NCBI RefSeq assembly: GCF_900156175.1
Contig: NZ_FTMV01000025.1
Span: forward strand, 1-45,100
Direction of reading: 5' to 3'
DNA length: 45,100 nucleotides
Origin: Janthinobacterium sp. TND4EL3
Lineage (GTDB): Bacteria > Pseudomonadota > Gammaproteobacteria > Burkholderiales > Burkholderiaceae_D
Shown here: piece after piece, positions 40,688 through 45,100 of the stretch
Position numbering within the stretch: position 1 is the stretch's first letter
Layout: every line of letters starts with the position of its first letter
The notes under the pieces: model-generated
Databases searched by the model: none
Told to the model about the DNA's origin: nothing
The model's input: the letters and a program-made list of their open reading frames with translations, nothing else
Made by a program: the position numbers and the translations under genes

Positions 40688-42120
40688 CCTTCTTCTTCCC
40701 CGCGCGGCGCCAGTTGCTGCGCCGCCAGCCGCCCCAGCGCGGCGATGGCCGCTTCCAGCTGCGCGCTCCACGGGTGGCCGTAGTTGAGGCGGATGCAGTG
40801 GCGAAACGCGCGCGTGGCGGAAAAGATGGGGCCGGGCGCGATGCTGATGCCGGCCGCCAGCGCGCTGCGGTGCAGGGCCAGCGCATCGATGCCCACGGGC
40901 ATTTCGACCCACACGAAATAGCCGCCCTGCGGCCGCGTGACCCGCGTGCCGGGCGGAAAATGCACGGCAATCGCCTGCAGCATGGTGTTTTGCTGCGCCG
41001 CCAGGGTCAGCCGCAGCTGGCGCAAATGGCGGTCGTAGCCGCCGTGCGCCAGATAGTCGGCCAGCGCCATCTGCAGCGGTATCGGCGCCGACAGGCTGGT
41101 CGTCAGCTTCAAACGCTCGACCTGGCGCGCGTAACGGCCCGCCACGGCCCAGCCCAGGCGGAAACCGGGCGCCAGCGTCTTCGAGAACGAGCTGCAATGC
41201 ATGACGAGACCGGCGCTGTCATGACTTTTCGTCAGGCCGGGGCGCTGCTTGCCAAAATACAGCTCGCCATACACGTCGTCCTCGATCAGCGGCACGCCAT
41301 GGCGCGCCAGCAAGCCGACCAGGGCGCGCTTCTTTTCCGGCGGCATCAGGCTGCCCAGCGGGTTCTGGAAATTCGTCATCAGCCAGCACGCCTTGGGCCG
41401 GTGGCGCTGCAGCAACTCTTCCAGCGCGGCCAGGTCGACGCCGTCACGGGGGCTGGTGGCGATCTCGACGGCCTTGAGTTCCAGCCGTTCCAGCGCCTGC
41501 AGGCAGGCATAGAAGCTGGGCGACTCGATCAGCACCGTGTCGCCGGGCCGCGTGACGGCTTGCAGGCACAGGTTCAGCGCTTCCAGCGCGCCGTTCGTGA
41601 TGACGATGTCGTCGCTGGAGACCAGCACGCCGTCCTGCTGGTAGCGCAGCGCGATCTGGCGGCGCAGTTCCGCATTACCCAGGGATAAATCGGTGACCGT
41701 GCTCCATGGATCGAGGCGGCGCATGCTGGCCGACACGGCCCGCGCCAGCTTTTCCATCGGAAACAGATGCGGGCTGGGAAAAGCCGAACCGAACGGCACG
41801 ATATCGCGCGCGCCGACGGCGCCCAGCACTTCGAACACAAGGTCGCTGACGTCGACGGTGGTTGTGGCATCGAGCGGGCGCGAACTGTCCGGCTCGGGCG
41901 CCAGCGCGGCCCGCTGCGGCGCCACGTAATAGCCGGAGCGGGGGCGCGAGACGATCATGCCGCGCGCTTCGAGCAGGTAATACGCCTGGAACACGGTGGA
42001 CGGGCTCACGCCGCGCCGCGCATGCTGCTGCCGCACGGAGGGCAACTTGTCGCCAGGCAGCAACAGATGCGTGCTGATCATGGCGGCGACTTCTTCCGCC
42101 AATTCCTCGTATCGTTTCAA
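40684..42120 (-). CDS. MocR-type transcriptional regulator, second copy
   Basis: A 478-residue GntR-aminotransferase fusion. The winged helix is at about 1-66 (GDKLPSVRQQHARRGVSPST, wing RPRSGYYV); the aminotransferase-like part has LIEDDVYGELYFG (about 278-290) and the PLP lysine K314 in SSFSKTLAPGFRLGW, with the C-terminal arginine region RLNYGHPW. The start codon is TTG at 42120, preceded by a strong GAGGAG site. It shares about the same layout as the copy at 10969-12390 but is clearly a distinct paralogue. It is divergent from two cytochrome c genes, its probable targets. Confidence 0.88.
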   Translation of the reverse strand: MKRYEELAEEVAAMISTHLLLPGDKLPSVRQQHARRGVSPSTVFQAYYLLEARGMIVSRPRSGYYVAPQRAALAPEPDSSRPLDATTTVDVSDLVFEVLGAVGARDIVPFGSAFPSPHLFPMEKLARAVSASMRRLDPWSTVTDLSLGNAELRRQIALRYQQDGVLVSSDDIVITNGALEALNLCLQAVTRPGDTVLIESPSFYACLQALERLELKAVEIATSPRDGVDLAALEELLQRHRPKACWLMTNFQNPLGSLMPPEKKRALVGLLARHGVPLIEDDVYGELYFGKQRPGLTKSHDSAGLVMHCSSFSKTLAPGFRLGWAVAGRYARQVERLKLTTSLSAPIPLQMALADYLAHGGYDRHLRQLRLTLAAQQNTMLQAIAVHFPPGTRVTRPQGGYFVWVEMPVGIDALALHRSALAAGISIAPGPIFSATRAFRHCIRLNYGHPWSAQLEAAIAALGRLAAQQLAPRGEEEG

Positions 42121-42132
42121 CCCTGCTCCTCA

Positions 42133-42178
42133 AACTGATCCGTAGTTTTATTGCACAACTGATCCTGTCACAGTGACA
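42133..42178. promoter_or_regulatory. Direct repeats and palindrome in the MocR-cytochrome intergenic region
   Basis: AACTGATCC occurs at 42133-42141 and again at 42157-42165, 24 bases apart and on the same face. It is followed directly by the palindrome TGTCAC-A-GTGACA (42166-42178). Direct repeats with about two-turn spacing are the known binding layout of MocR regulators, so these are good candidates for the operator of the divergent pair. Confidence 0.55.
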
Positions 42179-42260
42179 GCACGCAGTATATGCTAGGGTA
42201 ACAACATCCGGGCAGCAACACCGGGACATCATATCGACCGACGAGACAGGTTATTTTCCC

Positions 42261-42995
42261 ATGCAACTTTCCATGCTACTGCATTCCCCCCTCGTGCTGG
42301 CCCTGGCTATCGCGCTGCCCGGCATGGCGCTGGCCGCGCCGGCCACGCTGCCAGCCGGCCACGACAGCCTGGAACAGCGCATCAAGGCATGCACGGCCTG
42401 CCATGCGCAAAAAGAGCGCCATGACGCCTTCTTCCCCCGCATCGCCGGCAAACCTTCAGGCTACCTGTACAACCAGCTGATCAATTTCCGCGAGGGAAGG
42501 CGCCACTATCCGATGATGAACTACATGGTCGAGCACTTGCCGGATGATTACCTGCGCGAAATTGCCGACTATTTTGCGGCGCAGCACCCTGCCCCGCCGC
42601 CAGCCCAGCCCAGCAGCGCCGGCACGGCGGCCCTGGCGCGCGGCAGGCAGCTGGTGCTGCAGGGCGACAGCGGGAAGAAGATTCCGGCCTGCATCGCCTG
42701 CCATGGCGAGAAGCTGGCCGGCGTGGCGCCCGCCATCCCCGGCTTGCTGGGCTTGCCGCGCGACTATATCAATGCCCAGCTGGGCGCCTGGAAGAACGGC
42801 ATCCGCCGCGCCCACGCGCCCGACTGCATGGCGCAAGTGGCGCAGCGCCTGTCCGACGCGGACGTGGGCGCCGTCTCGGCCTGGCTGGGCACGCAGGTGG
42901 CCAGCGCCGACGCGCGTCCCGCCAGCGGCATCGCCCTGCCCTTGCCGCTGCATTGCGGCGGCGTGCCGGGCTCCAGCGCGCAGGTGGCGCCATGA
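42261..42995 (+). CDS. Diheme cytochrome c (c4-like)
   Basis: A 244-residue periplasmic electron carrier. Residues 1-26 are a signal peptide ending MALAAPA. Two CXXCH heme sites are visible, CTACH (44-48) and CIACH (144-148), one per cytochrome domain, in the manner of cytochrome c4; methionines in MMNYMVEHLP and CMAQVAQRL could be distal ligands. The stop overlaps the next cytochrome gene by 4 bases (ATGA). The pair is divergent from a MocR gene. An electron-transfer role between a dehydrogenase and a terminal oxidase is likely. Confidence 0.88.
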   Translation: MQLSMLLHSPLVLALAIALPGMALAAPATLPAGHDSLEQRIKACTACHAQKERHDAFFPRIAGKPSGYLYNQLINFREGRRHYPMMNYMVEHLPDDYLREIADYFAAQHPAPPPAQPSSAGTAALARGRQLVLQGDSGKKIPACIACHGEKLAGVAPAIPGLLGLPRDYINAQLGAWKNGIRRAHAPDCMAQVAQRLSDADVGAVSAWLGTQVASADARPASGIALPLPLHCGGVPGSSAQVAP

Positions 42996-44266
42996 AAAAA
43001 TGGATGATCGCAGCCGGCCTCGTGCTGATCGCCGGCGGCAGCGCCAAGTTCCTGCTGTGGCCCGATGACGACATCGGCCCGCCCCCGGCCGCCAGCACCC
43101 TGAGCCAGCAACAGCTGGTGGCACGCGGCGCCTATCTGGCCAAGGCGGGCGACTGCATGGCGTGCCACACGACACGGGGCGGCGTGCCCTACGCGGGCGG
43201 ACGGGCCTTGCAGACGCCGTTCGGCAAGGTGATCTCGCCCAACATCACGGCCGACAGGGAAACGGGCATCGGCAGCTGGACGGCCGACGATTTCTGGCGC
43301 GCCATCCACAACGGCAAGTCGAAGGATGGCCGCCTGCTGTATCCGGCCTTTCCGTACACCAATTACACCAAGGTGCAGCGCGAGGACAGCGACGCCCTGT
43401 ACGCGTATTTCCAGAGCGTGCCGCCGCACCGGCAGGCGAACGCGCCGCACGCGCTGCGCTTTCCCTACAACCAGCAGATCGCCCTGGCGGCCTGGCGCGC
43501 GCTGTACTTCAAGCCGGGCGTGTACCAGCCGCTCACGGAAAAAAGCATGGAATGGAACCGCGGCGCCTATCTGGTGCAGGGCCTGGGCCATTGCAGCGCC
43601 TGCCATAGCAGCCGCACCACCCTGGGCGGCAGCGACGACGGCCTGTCGGGCGGCCTGATCCCCGTGCTGGGCTGGTACGCGCCGTCGCTGACGTCGGACG
43701 CGGAAGCGGGCCTGGGCGACTGGGACACGGCGCATATCGTGGAATTGCTGCAGACGGGCGTCTCGCCGCGCGCCACCGTCTTCGGCCCCATGGCCGAAGT
43801 GGTGCGGCAAAGCCTGCAGCACATGGGCACCACCGACGTGCAGGCCATGGCCGTCTACCTGAAAAGCCTGCCCGGCCCCGCGCAAGCGGCGAAAAAGGCG
43901 CCGCGCGACACGTCGGAGCAAGGCCGGCAGCAACTGGCCCTGGGCGCGAAACTGTATGAGGCGCAATGCGCAAGCTGCCACCGCGACGATGGCAAGGGCG
44001 TGCCGCCCGGCTACCCGCCGCTGGCCGGCAACCGCGCGCTGACGACGGAGTCGGCCGTGAACGCCATCCGCCTCGTGCTCAACGGCGGCTTTGCGCCGGG
44101 CACCACCGGCAACCCGCGCCCCTACGGCATGCCGCCGTTCGGCCCCGTCATGGATGATGCGGAAGTGGCGGCCGTGGTCACGTATCTGCGGGCCTCGTGG
44201 GGCAATGATGCGCCGGCCGTGTCGGCGCTGGAGGTGAATAAATACCGCAGCGTGCCGCTGGAGTAG
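42992..44266 (+). CDS. Triheme cytochrome c (alcohol/gluconate dehydrogenase cytochrome subunit-like)
   Basis: A 424-residue membrane-anchored protein. An N-terminal hydrophobic helix (about 4-22) anchors it to the membrane. Three CXXCH sites are seen: CMACH (55-59), CSACH (201-205) and CASCH (326-330), the arrangement of the cytochrome subunits of membrane-bound alcohol, gluconate and sorbitol dehydrogenases. YAGGRALQTPFGKVISPNIT and WNRGAYLVQGLGHC are typical of that family. It overlaps the diheme cytochrome by 4 bases. No dehydrogenase catalytic subunit is visible within the window, so the electron donor is unknown. Confidence 0.88.
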   Translation: MKKWMIAAGLVLIAGGSAKFLLWPDDDIGPPPAASTLSQQQLVARGAYLAKAGDCMACHTTRGGVPYAGGRALQTPFGKVISPNITADRETGIGSWTADDFWRAIHNGKSKDGRLLYPAFPYTNYTKVQREDSDALYAYFQSVPPHRQANAPHALRFPYNQQIALAAWRALYFKPGVYQPLTEKSMEWNRGAYLVQGLGHCSACHSSRTTLGGSDDGLSGGLIPVLGWYAPSLTSDAEAGLGDWDTAHIVELLQTGVSPRATVFGPMAEVVRQSLQHMGTTDVQAMAVYLKSLPGPAQAAKKAPRDTSEQGRQQLALGAKLYEAQCASCHRDDGKGVPPGYPPLAGNRALTTESAVNAIRLVLNGGFAPGTTGNPRPYGMPPFGPVMDDAEVAAVVTYLRASWGNDAPAVSALEVNKYRSVPLE

Positions 44267-44276
44267 CGCGCCTGAA

Positions 44277-44362
44277 AAGCGTCCATGGCGGCGTTGCATC
44301 TCCTTGCCGTACTAGTCGTACTGTCTGCGTCGATGCGCCTGGCCCTGAACGTTTTGCAGACG
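44277..44362. repeat. Structured noncoding element after the cytochrome operon
   Basis: The stretch holds nested pairing: GCATC with GATGC, flanked by GGC/GCC, around a centre with GTAC-N5-GTAC; outer GCGTC and GACGC pairs are also possible. The minus-strand peptide read from it resembles short spurious peptides found repeatedly in Betaproteobacteria genome annotations, which suggests a dispersed repeat. It may also end the cytochrome transcript. Confidence 0.4.
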
Positions 44363-44389
44363 CGCATATGAAATGAAAAGGCTCTGTCT

Positions 44390-45100
44390 CCGTTAAGTAG
44401 GGGAACGCCAAGAATCTTGCTCTGCCCCGGCTGTCTGACTGTCTATATCAGACAAACAGGAGCCTTCCATGCAGCACGCCAAATGGATCCGTTTTATCGC
44501 GCAGTTTGCCCAGCTGAGCCGCCGCCAGCGGCAGGCAGGCATCGCCCTGCTGCGTGGCAACACGCCACACGACGCCACCGTCGCATTGCTTGAAAGCGTG
44601 GCGCAGCCACATTTGGCTTGTCCCGCCTGCCACAGCAGCCATGCACACCGGCACGGCCATGCGCACGGACTGCAGCGCTACCGCTGCGTGCCGTGCGGGC
44701 GCACCTTCAATGCGCTCACCGGCACGCCGCTGGCGCGCCTGCGCCATAAATCGCTGTGGCTAGCCTACGCCGATTGCCTGCTGGTATCGGCTTCCGTGCG
44801 CCAGGCAGCGCGACAACTGAACGTGCACCGCAACACCGCCTTTCGCTGGCGCCACCGGTTTTTGACGCTCGCCAGGACGGACCGGCCGCTGTGCCTGCAC
44901 GGCATCGCCGAGGCCGACGAGCTGTATCTGCTGGAATCGGAAAAGGGATCCAGGCATCTGACGCGTCCGGCACGCCGCCGGGGCGGCCACGCCCGCCAGC
45001 GCGGCATTTCCAGTGAACAAGTCTGCATCGTGGTGGCGCGCGACCGCACGGGACAAACCCTCGATTTCGTCACGGGAAAAGGGGCGCTGACCAAGGTGCA
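44390..45100 (+). mobile_element. IS1595-family insertion sequence, left part (cut by window edge)
   Basis: The transposase gene starts at 44469 and GGCTCTGTCTCCGTTAAG at about 44390 is a plausible left terminal repeat, but the right end lies outside the window, so neither the inverted repeats nor the target duplication can be checked. The element sits right after the structured repeat at 44277-44362. Confidence 0.55.
44469..45100 (+). CDS. IS1595-family transposase, N-terminal part (cut by window edge)
   Basis: About 210 codons are visible in one open frame from an ATG with AGGAG 6 bases ahead. A zinc-binding region CPAC (51-54) and CVPC (73-76) is followed by a helix-turn-helix VRQAARQLNVHRNTAFRWRH and the start of the DDE domain: EADELYLLESEKG, a basic RPARRRGGHARQRGIS stretch and VCIVVARDRTG. 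This order is that of IS1595 (ISXO2-like) transposases. No frameshift or stop occurs in the visible part, so it could be active. The C-terminal catalytic residues are beyond the edge. Confidence 0.85.
   Translation, partial: MQHAKWIRFIAQFAQLSRRQRQAGIALLRGNTPHDATVALLESVAQPHLACPACHSSHAHRHGHAHGLQRYRCVPCGRTFNALTGTPLARLRHKSLWLAYADCLLVSASVRQAARQLNVHRNTAFRWRHRFLTLARTDRPLCLHGIAEADELYLLESEKGSRHLTRPARRRGGHARQRGISSEQVCIVVARDRTGQTLDFVTGKGALTKV

Noticed and set aside
44122..44367. Minus-strand frame across the end of the triheme cytochrome gene
   Set aside because: The peptide is a recurring spurious translation of the structured noncoding repeat and the antisense of a real gene.

Overview
The window is GC-rich chromosomal DNA of a betaproteobacterium. 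Protein character and gene order (ftsK-lolA-rarA, hemC-hemD-hemX-hemY, nadE-glnB, proQ next to an RNase D-like gene, a long RpoD, abundant MocR regulators) point to Burkholderiales, most likely Oxalobacteraceae of the Janthinobacterium/Massilia/Duganella type. This placement comes from protein resemblance, not from a search. Most of the region is housekeeping; the accessory parts are the two ends and a few regulator-linked modules.

Left part (1-7.9 kb, all minus strand): the 5' end of a sulfoacetaldehyde acetyltransferase gene (xsc), a general porin, and a tight operon of a UPF0324 (YeiH-type) exporter, a DadA-like FAD oxidoreductase and ThiG. An HIBADH-family reductase, a DUF2812/PadR pair and a stand-alone hisC follow. 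At 8-10.5 kb there is a small coiled-coil membrane protein, two near-identical tRNA-Ser(CGA) genes with their own terminators, and serS just upstream of them. At 10.6-13.6 kb lie a short exported peptide and a MocR regulator divergent from a DUF2917-epimerase pair.

Core part (13.6-36 kb): ftsK-lolA-rarA; trxB with an Smr-domain gene; a TRIC-type channel; nadE-glnB, linking NAD synthesis to the PII nitrogen sensor; a DUF482 acyltransferase; an HdeD-like membrane protein; ppa; the heme operon hemCDXY divergent from ppc; a sensor kinase with no adjacent response regulator; and a HAF-repeat surface protein.

Right part (36-45.1 kb): rpoD with an unusual 560-base upstream region carrying an isolated terminator and nested inverted repeats; proQ followed by a DEDD exonuclease and a SUKH-family protein; a second MocR regulator divergent from two multiheme cytochromes c; a structured noncoding element; and the start of an IS1595-family transposase cut by the window edge.

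No CRISPR array, prophage or clear defence island was seen. The features most worth a second look are the exporter-DadA-ThiG operon near xsc, the rpoD leader with its candidate short RNA, the serS/double tRNA-Ser locus, the BIME-like repeat pair beside glnB, and the two MocR-controlled modules with visible operator-like repeats.
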